Below the pieces are notes generated by a model that saw only the letters and a list, made by a program, of their open reading frames with translations, did not search any database and had not been told where the DNA came from. This document shows positions 33,697 to 46,145 of a stretch of 64,000 bases of DNA, in pieces; the first letter of the stretch is position 1, and the number at the start of each line of letters is the position of its first letter. This DNA comes from Zeugodacus cucurbitae. Lineage: Eukaryota; Arthropoda; Insecta; Diptera; Tephritidae. The translations under genes and the position numbers were made by a program. Location: NCBI RefSeq assembly GCF_028554725.1, contig NC_071669.1:5409501-5473500 (forward strand), read 5' to 3'.

Positions 33697-35105
33697 ACAA
33701 GTAAGGAAGGCTAAGTTCGGGTGCAACCGAACATTTTATACTCTCTCAATTTGTTGCTATGTTTTTATTAAGATAACATACAATTTGAATCATATATTCG
33801 GCATAAAGTCCAATAGAAAAACGAAAATTATTATATATAGTATATAAGTTGAGGTAATCTTTTTTCATCACCAACACCTTACTTAATTTGGCTAAGATAT
33901 TTCACATATTAACCCCTTGACGTAATGTGAATGCATGTAATAAAACTATTCATTTTGGATTTGATGTTGTGCACGGAAATAACGGGAAAATTTCAATTTT
34001 CTTTTCATCAAATATACACTTCTACGCACCTTGAGTCAGACTCGTTAAAATCATTAAATTGGACTACGAGTTATGAGCCGATTTTAACCATTTCTGGTAC
34101 AGAGACACAATATTAGAAGAAAAAGATATCCTCTAAATTGAATTGAGATACCTGAGAGATTTACCGATATTTTCGGTGAAAAACTACCATTAGGCACTGA
34201 GTTCTTCATATTCGATATCCGGGGAATTGAAAAGCTATAGTCCGATTTCGATAATTTTTTCACAAGTGATGCCACAGATCATATATAGTATTTGTGCAAC
34301 GTTTTATTTCGCTATCTTCATTGGTTCCTTATCTATATCTTATAAAGTGAAGGAATAAGATGGAATTCAAAATTGAGTTGTATGGGAAGTAGGCGTGATT
34401 GTGAATCGATTTCGCCCATTTTTCATCCATGCTATCAGGGTGTCAAGAAAATATTATATACCGAATTTCATTGAAATCTGTCGAGTAGTTTTTGAGGTAT
34501 GGTTTTTGACCAATAAGTGGGCGATGTCACGCCCATTTTCCATTTTGTAAAACATCTGAGTGCAGCTTCTTTCTGCTATTTCCTCTGTAAAATTTAGTGT
34601 TTCTGACGTTTTTCGTTAGTGAGTTAACTCACTTTTAGTAATTTTCAACCCAATCTTTGTATGGGAGGTGGGCGTGGTTATTACACGATTTCAACACTTT
34701 TCATGGTGTAAGGGAAACGCCTGCAGAAAGTTTGGTTTATATAGCTTTATTGGTTTGTGAGATATATACAAAAAACCTATTTGGGGGGGGGGCTAAGCCC
34801 ACTTCCCCAAAAAAGTCACATCCAAATATGCCACTTCATAGTGCGATCCTTTGTACCAAATTTTATTTTCATAACTTTATTTATGGCTTAGTTAAGACAC
34901 TGTATAGGTTTTCGGTTTTCGCCATTTTGTGGGCGTGGCAGTGGTCCGATTTTGCACATTTTCGAAAGCAATGAACATGTGTTCCAAGTTTCATTAAGAT
35001 ATATAAATTTTTACTCAAGTTATCCGTTGCACGGACGGACAAACAGACATTCGGATTTTGACTCGTCTCGTCACGCTGATCATTTTGATATACATATATA
35101 CTGTA
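33697..35105 (+). mobile_element. DINE-1/Helentron-like repeat, family b, 3' end missing
   Basis: It starts ACAAGTAAGGAAGGCTAAG with the hairpin GTTCGG-GTGCAA-CCGAAC at 33715-33732, followed by ATTTTATACTCTC. The interior has AGTGAAGGAATAAGATGGAA, ATGTCACGCCCATTTTCC, GGAGGTGGGCGTGGTTAT and a GTGGGCGTGGCAGTGGTCCG block near 34931. It ends in GACGGACAAACAGACA and a TGATCATTTTGATAT block. It matches the minus-strand copy at 52729-54080 over most of its length but lacks the terminal hairpin. A G run (8) at 34784 and short frames are not genes. Confidence 0.75.
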
Positions 35106-37330
35106 TACACAATAACTTCAATAAGTCTGTCATATATAGATCAAATGAAGCAGCATGATGAATGTAACATATTTTAATATGAAATACCTCCAATAACTGA
35201 TATATATATCACGCTTAAAACAGTTATTTAGAAGCCTACTAGTGATTGGATATGCCTTTGGATACCTAGTATTCTCTCAATACACCACATATTGAATTTT
35301 ATACATTAAATAGTAAAAAAATATTTTGAAATTAATTTCCTTTCGACCATTTCAATTCAAAAATCCAAGAAAAAATATAAAACTTGTACTAAAATGCACC
35401 ACAGTCAAAGTGCAAAGCCCACTGCGCCTAAATGTATGCAACAACATATGCATAACTAATATATTTCCACCCACACCCGCTTGCTTAGTAGTAGTCCAGT
35501 GTGTCTGACATACGAAACCACATTTATATAAATAGACACATATGCATATATCACGGCAGGTTTTGAAATTTCGCAAACGCCTTTTTCACTATTCAATTTG
35601 ACTTTTGTAGAAGCAGGTTTGTATTCTTTTTTTTGCCGCTGCTTGGGTTGCTGCCCACAAACGTTTAGTTTAGTTTGAATTTTAATGGGTCGTCATTTAC
35701 GGTTTTCGCAACGAACAACCAGCGAGGAAGTGGCAGCAGTCGACGCTGAAAAGTGCAAGCAAAAGTCAAAACTATTTTTGGTGGGCGTTTTTGACTACAC
35801 CTACAGCCAAAAATTTGAAGCACAAACACATATAAGCACAGGCTGGCATATACTTTCCGAAATTTAAAATTTTTATTTCGAACTTTTTAGGTTTGCAGGT
35901 GTGTTGGCAATCAACTTCACTCGTGCTTTCGATGCGCGCAAGTAGCTTTCTTCATGTGGGTGTGTGTGGCTGTCGGTGTGGGTGGTTGGTTAGGGGCAAA
36001 ACCACTTTTGGCATTGCCAATTTCAATTTCGTTTGCCGCGCTGTCTATGTGTGTGTTTGTATCTCTTGGTTGTGGTAACCACATTTTGATATGCAATTTA
36101 CATTTTGTACTACTAGCTTTTGCTTTGCTTCCGCTGTTTTAAACACTCTTCCTCCACCACTAACTTTCATGCCTTTGTTCTCCATTTGTATTGCTTATTG
36201 TATTTTTATTAACCAGCTGTGTTTGTGTGTGTGTCTGGATTTCTTTGCTCTCAACTCGTTTGGTATTTAGCCAAATCATTCTTTATAGCAGCTGAAAACG
36301 ACGGCAGTCGGCTGCATTCCATTGCTGTGCACAATTGATTTTGACAGCATTTGGCACAAGTCCGACTCGGCTGGCTTGTTGTAAAGAACTTAACACATTT
36401 ACAAATCGACAATGAATTGGGTAACTAGGGGAAGTGGCAGTCGTAGATGCAATCGGAAAATGTTTTAAAATTCATATTAATTTTTAACTTAATGCGGTTT
36501 TGTATGATGTAAAAAATTGAATATTTAAAAAATGGAGAATGGAAAATGAAGTTCGATAGCGGTCAACCACTTGATCATTTAGATTATTAGATTATTCCAC
36601 CTGACTTAGAGTTGATAACATTAGCTTTGTTAACGTCTATATACAGCCTGAATTCATAACAAAAGAGGTAGGTGGTTGGTGCTGGTGGAACCCTTAATGG
36701 TTCGTATCTTCATTTATTAACTTACTTATTAACATTCTTAACCATCCGCTTCTTGCCCTGTGGTTCTAAATTTATGAATTTAAATATGAAATTAGAGGAA
36801 AAATTTACTGTCCCTAACTAATATTCTAAGAAAATTTAAGGAGACCTTATTCCTCGAATAAGCTTCAAGCCCAGTCATGCTAGTTGGAATAAAATTCGGA
36901 AATTCAAACATAATTTTGTTAAAATTTTCTTGACTTCTCCCTTTACACCTCGTCGATAATGTACCAGGTCTCTACAGTTACCAAGTATACTAGAAATAAT
37001 CTCCAATGCTCTAAAGCATATAGCATGGTTGCGTCGCGTCTTCTTGGGGATAGATTGATATCGAAGCAGTATAGTGAACGTTAAGCTTTTATGAAGTCTC
37101 TTTAGCTTTGACGTAGGTGTGTTAATGAGTGAGCACTATTTTATTGAGACTAACCCATACACTGATTTGAGGTTAAGTTTGAAGAGTTGAGCCTGAGGGG
37201 GAGAGCTTGAAGTGGTATTACATTAAAGAGGAAGAAGCTTGAGTTGCAGAGTTTAATAATATTTGTTAACTGTCTGGCGGAATAAAAGTGGTGTGGTTGC
37301 TCAAGAGGAAGAATTCAAGCCTAGGCTAGG
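35106..37330. other. intronic DNA, no gene seen
   Basis: Overlapping short frames near 35326-36142 sit in GT-rich sequence without known motifs. 36440-37330 is AT-rich with no recognisable structure. Confidence 0.5.
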
Positions 37331-37930
37331 TTAAGGTAGCTTATAGTTCAGATCCACCAGTCCTTTATGCTGTCGCAAACTCGTCGAAATGGATGCCGTA
37401 GACTCTCAAGCTCCGACAAAGCGCTTTGAGCCTTTCAAAAACTTGTAACTTGCAACTAAATATATTTGGCAGAGTTCAAATGAGTCCGAAACTAAAGTAG
37501 CTTCCTGCTATTGATAGTAAGGTCCGGTTCTCCTTGACGAACTTTGGGAGAACAGTCAGCGAGTATATGGCTCGAATTGTTGTTCTGTTATCCGGATGAA
37601 TGCTCACTCTCCTGACAGAGGTAATAAAAGTCGAAATAGTCTATCTCTTGATTTACTGTAACAGCCGCTTGAAAATCGTTGCAGTACTATTCTAAAACTG
37701 TCCTTGATACTGAGCTTCTTGGAGAATACTACTCCACGAACTTTTCCTCTGAACTAAGATCCATTTGTGAAAAAGGTCACTGCATCTCTTTTCCACCGGC
37801 TACGTATCGTACACATCTCCTTCGTATGAATATGGATAAAGAAGGAAGTACGAGGAGAAGCCTCCACGACGCAGTAATACAGATTTTCAAGGATGAAACC
37901 CAAGTAACCTAGAATTTCAGAATGTCTTTT
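37331..37930 (-). mobile_element. decayed LOA-like retrotransposon 3' region
   Basis: It shares with 45058-45440 the block around AATGGATGCCGTAGACTCTC and ACAAAGCGCTTTGAGC. It shares with 20654-22230 the block GATCCATTTGTGAAAAAGGT and GAATTTCAGAATG. Order and orientation agree with a minus-strand element. The RNase H region is present only as diverged, frame-broken sequence. Confidence 0.65.
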
Positions 37931-40019
37931 TTTATAACTTTTATATAAGCAGCCCCTCTGAGTTTAGTAGTCACCAGTAAAATGCAATAGTTGATTATGC
38001 ATTTCTGAAAAAATATATAAAATTTGGTTGTTTGTTTGAACAACTGATATAATATGTTCTATTCGCTACTCTTTAGTGCTTGGCGAATCGAACAAACCCA
38101 CTGTAATCTTAAAATTCCTCTCGGATAAAACTTTGCTTCAGCATTCGAAGAACCTCTAGAAAATCAGAGTCTAAATACCTCAAAGTCATGAAAATTCACG
38201 ACGTATGGCAATTAAAAACTCGAAGTAATAATTAGGCACTGCTGTTGTAGTAATCCAGCAAAATAATATATAAAAAATAAATAAATATTAAAATAAACGA
38301 TTCCTCAATTAAATTTGATGGGTTCGCAAAACTTGCTACTTACAAAAGTATCCCTTTTCAGCTAATTATCCCAAAACTTTAACAACAGCTGCTGCCAAAA
38401 GTATGGAAATATGTATTTATAAATATATGTATGCGTGCAGAAACTTTGTTTTAAGCAGAGCGCTTATATTTAAATGCTAATCGTTAAGTGTTCAAAGTGA
38501 AAATTCAAGCCAGCTGCGACCTGACTTTAAGTGTGAGTATTAAGCGAAAAAGCGAAAAATATGCTGTTATTGGGTTATAAAAGTAAAATTATATATGAAA
38601 TTATATATAAACAACTTCAAACTAACTGCGACAACAAGTGTGTGGAGAAAAAAAAAACTAAAATCCAGTGCAACGAAAGTCAACAGTCCATTCGCAGTTG
38701 CGTCATTAGTTGCAGCTGCAAATAAACCGTGTGACAAGCGCCGTGAAGTATGCTTTAAACATTTTGCCAAGCGCCAAGCAAAGCGCAAGTGAATTCCTTG
38801 CATTTTTTATGGTTGCCAAATGTCGCCGAAAAGCGACATGACTATTTTCAGCAGCAACAGCGAAATGGTGCGAGGCAAATAGCGCACATGTGTTAAGTGT
38901 GGCATGAGTGTAAGTGTGTGTTGCAAGTTTCTGCTTGCCAGCCACATATGTTTGTTTGTGTATTTGCATTTCTTCGCACGCAAACGACAATCCAGCAAAG
39001 CTGCTAATGACTTTTAAAGTACTCATACGCAACACATACACAAACAGTTTAGCTGTATTTTTTAAAAATGTTTTCTGACTTGACTCTGTTGACATCATGG
39101 TCGCTTGTAGCTAAATATGCATATATGTGTGTATGTCTCGTTGTACTACAACCATTTAGCGGCAATTTTAGTTTTATAACAACAACTACAAAAACAAATA
39201 GCACTATGTCAACTCTTTGTATGACATCCCCCTTGCTTTTGTCGTTTGTCACCAACGCCTCACACTCTTTCACAGCTCAGCTTCAATGGCAGCTATTAAA
39301 TGTTGCCTTTTTTGTTGTTTTTGTTGGTTTTTTGTTCTTTTTGTTGCTGGCACATAACATAAGCGCCATCATACATATGACTTAATAGGCTGCAATTTAC
39401 AATGGAAGAAAGTGAGCAGCCAAAAATTCTATCGTGTGTGTGTAGTCATGAAGGATCACTGGCATAGCAGTTTGCTGAATACCCACTATTTTTTAATGTT
39501 TGCTAAAAAATTACTTTGTAACAGCTGTGCGCTATTTGGCGTTTAATCACCTACGAGAAAAAACCCATTCTCTGCGAAACATTATTTTCACGAGCGCTCA
39601 CATTTCACATAATTCTGGTTGACAAGCGGCAACTTTGTACGAGTGTGTGTGTATGTATGTGAGTGTGATTTCCCGTTTTTCGAGCAATTTTCTAATTTTG
39701 CACAATCACACCATATGCATGGTGATATCACAAGAATTTTGTGCTATTTTTATACCCGGGGTAAAGTCTTGCCTTGAATTATTTTCGATTTGTTCTTCCA
39801 ATAATTATTCAAAGAGTACATCGGAGTCAAGAAAAATAATACTAAAAGTCCTCTAGAAATACTGAGATCGCTAAGTAATCCCAATACTTTGGTATCTCTA
39901 TGTATAATGATCATAATGTTTATCTACTTTTCTAGATTCTGAAAATAATTGTATAAAATAATTTTCTTAGATACCCAATTCCACGTTATAACCACGCCCA
40001 CAATATTATGAGATCCCTA
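37931..40019. other. intronic DNA, no gene seen
   Basis: AT-rich then mixed sequence. Overlapping frames at 38567-39385 on both strands lack family signatures. CCACGCCCACAA near 39992 could be a scrap of a DINE-like repeat. Confidence 0.45.
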
Positions 40020-40235
40020 CAAGAACGCCTGATACCTATTTTTGTAAGAAACTCTTTATAATTAACCCATAAACAATGCTATTATCTCTCCTCTGTATGA
40101 TTAACCCATAATAATCCTTACACGAACGTCTGATGCCTCTTTTTGTAAGTTAAGAACTTCTCTGTGATTAACTCATAAACACTGCTATTATCTCTCCTCT
40201 CTATGATTAACCCATAAACAATGCTGGAAGCCAAG
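40020..40235. repeat. two-copy 106-bp tandem repeat
   Basis: ATTATCTCTCCTCT recurs at 40081 and 40187, each followed by TATGATTAACCCATAA. TTTTTGTAAG and GATGCCTCT-like words precede both units. Confidence 0.8.
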
Positions 40236-41454
40236 TTTCTTTAAGTGATTGATTTCATATTCATCCTTCTTTGATACAAGCAGATTCTAGACCAAAAAAG
40301 ACATAAAAAAATTATAGTTAGAGTGGTCGTATGGCTTGTAACCAGAAATATTATATTATAAAAAGATGGAACCTTGAGTGTTCTTAAATGGAACAGCGCT
40401 TGTCTCACTGAGGTAATTTAGAAACCATACAATATATAAAAGAGATATTTTTCGATCAAATTATTAATTATTAACTGAAGTTAGATCTCTTTTGATGTGT
40501 CTTGTAGCTACTCAACCAATAAAAGAACATCTCTTAAACTTTAATTAGGACTTTAAGAGATCATATAAGAACGCAGTGCTAAGCACCAAAGAAAAGTTCG
40601 AATTTTCGACTTTTAAATGGAGGCGAAATCTCGAAAATCAAGTCAACTTAGATCGCTTGGCATAAAAAATCAAAAAATTTCAATTGCGCCTAATTGTATG
40701 CTTCCTTACTCTACCACATTTCAAACTAAACTGCGCTCTTCTTCACAAACTTCCCTCTACCGCCAACGCTACCGAAAGCGCAGGTAATTAAACAACAGCG
40801 TGACGCTTGTTCGAAATTTTTTTATGACGCTTCCGCACCCTAAATGACAGCAGCATGGATTTTTCGGTGTGTTTCATTGTTACGGATTAGTAATTGAGCA
40901 CTTAGAAGTAGCGGAGGGAGGGAGAGTGAAAGTAGAAGGGTATTAGCTGGCTTAGCTGGAGAGTGAAAGTAGAAGGGTATTAGCTGGCTTTTAAAGTGCT
41001 AATAAAAAATTGTGACTTTGTAGCAGCTACATTACACGAGAACCGTTGGCTGTTTTAGCAACTTTTTAAGGACAATTAGCGTGGAAAAAGATACAATAGA
41101 ACATTTAAAGTTTGGAAACGGTTGGTTAAGGGGGAGAGAGTGTATCTATTACGTCAACTTTATGTGTTTATTGGTTGAGTTTAAGGCTATCTTTTTATAT
41201 TTGTAGGAGTGCTAATCTCAGCAGCAAAGTACTTAAACTAATTAATTGGGGATATTACTTGAGTTTAATGCTTTAAGGAAGTACAATTGTTGTGATGTAA
41301 GAAAGGTGTGGTTTATTCGTTACTTATGGCCTTTTTATGACCACTAAGGGTTAAGAAAAGCAGTACGTAATACAAAATTTCTTATAAAATATCTTATTTA
41401 TTAAAAATGCAATGAAAATATAACTGTGTTTTGAAATAATGATATGTTTTTCAC
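40236..41454. other. intronic DNA, no gene seen
   Basis: AT-rich apart from the short duplication at 40922-40995. Confidence 0.5.
40922..40995. repeat. perfect 37-bp tandem duplication
   Basis: GAGAGTGAAAGTAGAAGGGT and the following TATTAGCTGGCTT occur at 40922 and again at 40959 with no difference seen, so the event is recent. Confidence 0.9.
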
Positions 41455-41536
41455 GTAGAGTTGCCATCTTTACATTGAAAATATTTTTTTACAAAAATAC
41501 TGCTCCAGCAACAACAAATTTAATATGAAATATGAA
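41455..41536. repeat. direct repeat flanking mariner, left copy
   Basis: GTAGAGTTGCC ... ACTGCTCCAGCAACAACAAA ... AATATGAA, matched at 42865-42948 by GTAGAGTTGCC ... ACTGCTACAACAACAACAAA ... AATATGAA. Similarity is about three quarters by eye. Confidence 0.7.
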
Positions 41537-41551
41537 CATAACAATGAAATA

Positions 41552-42820
41552 TTAGGTTGCCCTTTTGTCTTTTGAATTTCGCGGCTATGTATAAGGCGCT
41601 ACAGAGCTCGTATCTGACAATACTATACATCTTTGAAAGGTCTTGACATAACCTGCAAATGCTAACGCTATGCATAATTAGTTTGGCTATTGTGTTCAAC
41701 AGTTATAGACGTGTAAACATGTAGTTCACTAACGCCGAATTTCGCGCTATTTTTAAATTTTCCATCGTTAAAGGCAAATCCGCTAGAGAAACGTTCCGTG
41801 CGATTAATGGTGTTTTGGGGGATGGTACTCTATCACTTCGAACTGCGGAGGAATGGTTTCGACGATCCAGAGCGGATGAAAACGACACCATGGATAAGCC
41901 AGCCGGCGGAACACCTGTGATGGCGAATACCGATCAAATCATGGAAAACATCGAGTCAGACCGGCATGTGGCATCTCGAGACATCGCCCAGGAGATGGGA
42001 GTTAGTCACCAAACCGTTTTAAATAATCTGCAGAAGGCTGGAAACACAAGAAACTTTGGTGTTTGGGTGCCGCATAATTTGAGGCAAAAAAGCTTTCTAG
42101 ACCGAATCAACGCCTGCGATATGCTGCTGAAACGGAACAAACTCGACCCATTTTTGAAGTTGGTTATTGGCGATGAAAAATGGATTACATACGACAATAT
42201 TAAGCGAAAACGGTGGTGGTCGAAGGCCGGCGAATCGGTACCAAACAGAGGCCAAGCCGGGATTGACGGCCAGGAAGGTTTTGTTGTGTGTTTGGAAGGA
42301 TTGGAAAGGAATCATCCACTATGAGCTGCTCCCATATGGCCAGACGCTTAATTCTACCATCTACTGCGAACAATTGGACTGCTTGAAGCAGTCTATCGAC
42401 CAGAAGCGTCCAGAATTGGCCAACAGGAAGGGTGTAGTGTTCCACCAAGACAACGCCAGACCACAAACTTTGTTGAAGACTCGTCAGAAGCTACGGGAGC
42501 TCGAATGGAAGGTTTTATCGCATACACAATATAGCCCAGTCATAGCGCCAAGTGATTACCACCTGTTTCTGTCCATGGCGAATGCCCTTGGTGGTGTAAA
42601 GTTAATCTCAAAAGATGAATGTGAAAAGTGGCTGTGCGAGTTCTTCGCTAATAAGGAGGGGGGACTCAAAGGGGATGGTATTATGAAGTTGCCGTCTATA
42701 TGGAAACAGATTATCGAACGAAACGGTGCATATTTGATCAATGATACGATCACTGTATCACTTTTTATAAAACATTGAATAAATAGCATAAAAACGAAAG
42801 GGAGATATTTGCCAACCTAG
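41552..42820 (+). mobile_element. full-length mariner-family DNA transposon, inactive
   Basis: TA target duplications (41550-41551 and 42821-42822) enclose 1269 bp. The ends begin TTAGGTTGCC and, in reverse complement, CTAGGTTGGC, so the terminal repeats are imperfect. The length is normal for mariner (about 1.3 kb). The encoded transposase is of the type with AEEWFRR, VIGDEKW and HQDNARP motifs but carries a stop and a frameshift. Confidence 0.9.
41719..42778 (+). pseudogene. broken mariner transposase
   Basis: The natural start ATG at 41719 is followed at once by TAG. The frame then continues, with the next ATG at 41815, through the helix-turn-helix region (RTAEEWFRRSR, ARDIAQEMGVSHQTVLNN-like) and VIGDEKW with the first catalytic Asp. 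A frameshift near 42230-42245 moves the reading to another frame, which carries the second Asp (FHQDNARP) and third Asp (APSDYHLF), 34 residues apart as in D,D34D mariners, and ends at 42778. The WWDWKG motif reads WKDWKG. Stop plus frameshift make it inactive. The sequence resembles the copy at 58087-59082. Confidence 0.9.
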
Positions 42821-42864
42821 TATTATTTATTTGTACAAAATTTCATTTATTTAAAACAATAAAA

Positions 42865-42948
42865 GTAGAGTTGCCGCCTTCTATCTAAAAATAAATATTA
42901 TTTTAATATACTGCTACAACAACAACAAATTCAATATGAATACACACT
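42865..42948. repeat. direct repeat flanking mariner, right copy
   Basis: Partner of 41455-41536. The mariner lies between the two copies with 16 bp on its left and 44 bp on its right. Confidence 0.7.
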
Positions 42949-45057
42949 ACAACAGCAACCATAATTAACTTATAACCACAAAAAACATTAGTGCATTTTT
43001 AGCTAAAACACCAACCAACCAGGCAGCACACACATGCAACGCTGCACAATGTTTCTGGTTTGTTTTGCGGCTAACCTGCGAGACTACAAACCGCGAATTA
43101 TCGCTAACCGCACAAAGCAAATTTTTCATGTGCGCCTCAATTGACAAAATGGCAGAGATATTTTAATAACTCCAAAAGCGCTGTTAGTTTTATTATACAT
43201 ATTACAAAAACAACAACAACAAAATAAAATAAAATAACGGTAAAATATTATATAATCAACCATAATGCAGTGTTGTAATGCAAGTGCAGCATAATTTTGT
43301 GGCATTTTAAAAAATGTTGCCACTGCAGTTGAAGCGTCACGTGACTATTTGCTTAGTTGTTGCTATTGTTGTTGGGTTGCGCTTTTTTTCGGCTACTTGC
43401 TGGTTTATAAACTGCCTGTTTGTGCATTTGACAGCTGTCATTATGGTTTGACATACGCCAGTTGAGTGAGTGCACGCGACTTGAATGTTGAAGTTGTTGC
43501 AGTTGTTGTTGTTGTTGCTGTTAGTGCTTATGTGGCTAAATATATAAATAATTTAAGTTTTGTTAAACTATTTGCGCTGCGCTCACCCACTCGCCGCTTA
43601 TTATTTTTATATTTTATTTACAAAATGTCGTTGTTATTGTTGTTGTTGTTGTTGCGCTGTTGGTATGCCACAACAGTTCGTGCCCATGAAAATGTGTGAC
43701 TAAACGTTCGCGTTTAGCTGTAAATTAATGACAAAAATTGTTGCTGGCAGTCAACGAGCAGGTCACTACAAACACGCACACATACAAAGAAGTATGAGGG
43801 AGCGCTTCAACAAAAGCTTGTGGCATGCAACTGCACGTGGTATGTGGCATAGTGTAATAACGTGAATTATTAAATTTACCACATGACACATGCAAACCCA
43901 CACACATACGTATATATTTACACAATCACAAACACTTGTGTGTGTGTCCAACTCCTTGTTGCTTTTGTTGTTGTTGTTGTTGGCATTTGGCAACAAAATG
44001 TTCGTCACACCGCTGCCATGTCACACGCTATTTTTATGCTTGCATTGTACGCTTGTGCCACGTCTATATATGGAACTTGCAACAATAGCCAGCAAGCAGC
44101 AACATTCAACATGCAACATGCCACATGCCACACATGCAATGTTTATTCTTTTATATGTCTTTCAAGCGATTTTTTTATTTTCAGCGCTCGCTTTCATGTC
44201 TGTCGTGTGCTGGCACTTTTTCGGCGGCTTTTCTTGCCGGCTTTTGGCACTTTTCTCGCCGCCAAACAAGCACACGTTAATGCATATGTTTACATTGTTA
44301 CTCATCTAACCTTGTTGTTGCATTTTTTATTTTTTGATATTTTGTGTTTTAATTTTCTGCTAAGCAGCCTTGTCGTCGCTTTAATGCTTGAGTTGTTAGC
44401 GAAAAAACAAACAACAATATATAATTGTGAATGAAAAAATAAAGAAATCTTGGCAGGCGCGGCGAAATATCGCTTTGACTTGCTTGGCAATGTCGTGTTT
44501 GAATTGAATTTTACTTAATTTAGCTACTCGAAAAACGCTGTCAGCGCTGTCTTTTATCCAAACCAAGTTATTACGTTTGATTGAATTTAATGGGAAAAGT
44601 TTTTCAGTTGGAACGGCAATATTTATTGGTGCTTAAGAATTATTGCTGTCATTAGGAGAGGGAGTTCTTTTAGGGAAAAAGGTATGTGAGACCTCTTTTC
44701 CAAATAGTAACTTCTTAGTCGTTGATAGGATATGTTATATACACTTGTCAGAAGCAGTTTCTTAGTAGGTTTCTATTTTGAAATCGTATATATTTCATGT
44801 AATTTTCTGAGCTTTGTTTAAAAGAATTTTGATCATATTTCGCCACCGACGATTGATCTATGAACTGTAATGAGTTCGTGAAAATAGGTTGAATAAACTC
44901 TTTCTTTGTCGTTCAAGCGCCCCGCAATACTTTCGTCCTCTCCTCCTTTGTTTGAGAAAAAGAAAAACCCTTTTTATCTTCGATAATATTTTGCGAGCAG
45001 AAGGAATATGTTCCAAGAAACCTATATCTCAACTTTGGGAAAACTAGACAGTTAGAT
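42949..45057. other. intronic DNA with TTG-repeat patches, no gene seen
   Basis: GTTGTTGTTG runs at about 43494, 43628 and 43965. Two frames of 139 and 183 codons at 43883-44434 overlap each other in CA/TG-rich sequence and encode no known domain. Their opening is best explained by low-complexity composition. Confidence 0.5.
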
Positions 45058-45440
45058 TATGTTAGGTTAGATTAAAGGGCAGATCTCTGTGACACAGGAG
45101 ATCCCACGTGGAGAGCTGAAGTCGCCAGTACTTTGAGATGTCGAAAATTCCTCAAAATGGATGCCAAAGATCCTCAAGTGCCAACAAAGCGCTTTGAGCA
45201 TTTTACAAATTTGTTGAGGCAACTAAATTGTATTCGGTTCAACTGGTTCTCTGAAGTTCGTCCCGTCAAAAAGTTTCAACCGCAGTCTAGCGAAAGCTGG
45301 ACAATGAAGGAGAAACTGTTTCGATGTTTCAATAACTCCTTCTTCCATTCAACTTTGACAATTATCATCCGACAGCATATTTAGTCTCACGGCTTAGCTA
45401 CATAAGCCTCATCGGGAAGTGCCCAGTAAGGACTCAGTAG
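45058..45440 (-). mobile_element. decayed LOA-like retrotransposon 3' end
   Basis: It starts at the left with GTTAGGTTAG and AGATCTCTGTGACACAGGAG, matching the left end of the element at 20654. It then carries GTTTCAACCGCAGTCTAGCG and AAAGCTGGACAATG (same region near 20872) and GGGAAGTGCCCAGTAAG. Frames are broken. It belongs to the same subfamily as 37331-37930. Confidence 0.7.
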
Positions 45441-46038
45441 ATCTCCTGCGATCCGATATCCAACGAACTCGCAGTCTCACAAATCCCGACGCTCCTGTTC
45501 GTCTATCCGACATTCCTTGTCTATTCGATGACCGCTGACAATTAATGCCAAGTGAATATAAAGAATCCCTTACTTCGTCTTATACTAGTGTAGTCTAATT
45601 TTGGTAGACGAATCGATATTACCAACCAATATCAGCAGTGAGAGCCCAGTTTCATTGCCCTGAGAAGAGATATGTCGTATGTTATTGGTATTAGCACTAT
45701 ATTCTGTATACTGGTTTCAAAAGGGACTAATATTTTCGATTTTGAGTGTTATTCGTCTTCCGAGATGCAAGTCCAGGACCTCTTAAAGTAATTTTAATAA
45801 AAAAAAGTTAATTGATACGACTATAAATCATCGTTAAAGGTTTTTCCGAATTGAATTTCGTAATTAAATAGTCGAATATTTATTTTGAAGCAAAAATTTA
45901 GAGCAAAAACTCTCTCGTTTAAGAAGAATTGAGCCGACAGATGGCGCAGCATGCAAATGTTTTCGCAAATTATATAAGCTACCTTATATATCATAATATT
46001 GGAAACTTATATTTAAACTTTCTCTTTCTTACTTCCAG
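45441..46038. other. intron sequence before the CELF exon
   Basis: AT-rich, with a pyrimidine tract and acceptor CTTTCTCTTTCTTACTTCC at its end. Confidence 0.5.
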
Positions 46039-46145
46039 GTTGTGCCTTTTTAACTTACTTTAGCCCGGAGAGCACAACGACGGCTGCTAATTCGCCAACA
46101 ACGCCACAAGCAGCTGTGCTCAATGATAAAACGGCCTTAACTGGG
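46039..46145 (+). CDS. bru3: internal coding exon, second half of RRM1 of CELF/Bruno-3
   Basis: A 107-bp exon between acceptor TTTCTTACTTCCAG (AG at 46037-46038) and donor GGG|GTAAGT. It enters in phase 1 and leaves in phase 0. Its 35 complete codons start CAFLTYFSPES, pass a Thr/Ala/Ser/Pro insertion and end QAAVLNDKTALTG. CAFLTY is the RNP1 core of RRM1 in CELF3-6 and fly Bruno-3 (CCFVTY in CELF1/2 and Aret). The ending resembles Q.ALHE..TLPG, after which the family continues MNRPIQVKPAD. These proteins bind UG/GU-rich RNA and regulate splicing and translation. The insertion of about 8 residues in the second helix is unusual for the family. The next exon is not found before 64000. Identification rests on a short match, but the splice phases agree. 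Confidence 0.7.

Noticed and set aside
43883..44434. 183- and 139-codon overlapping plus-strand frames
   Set aside because: Low-complexity CA/TTG-rich DNA, two frames open at once, no domain or signal beyond hydrophobic chance runs.
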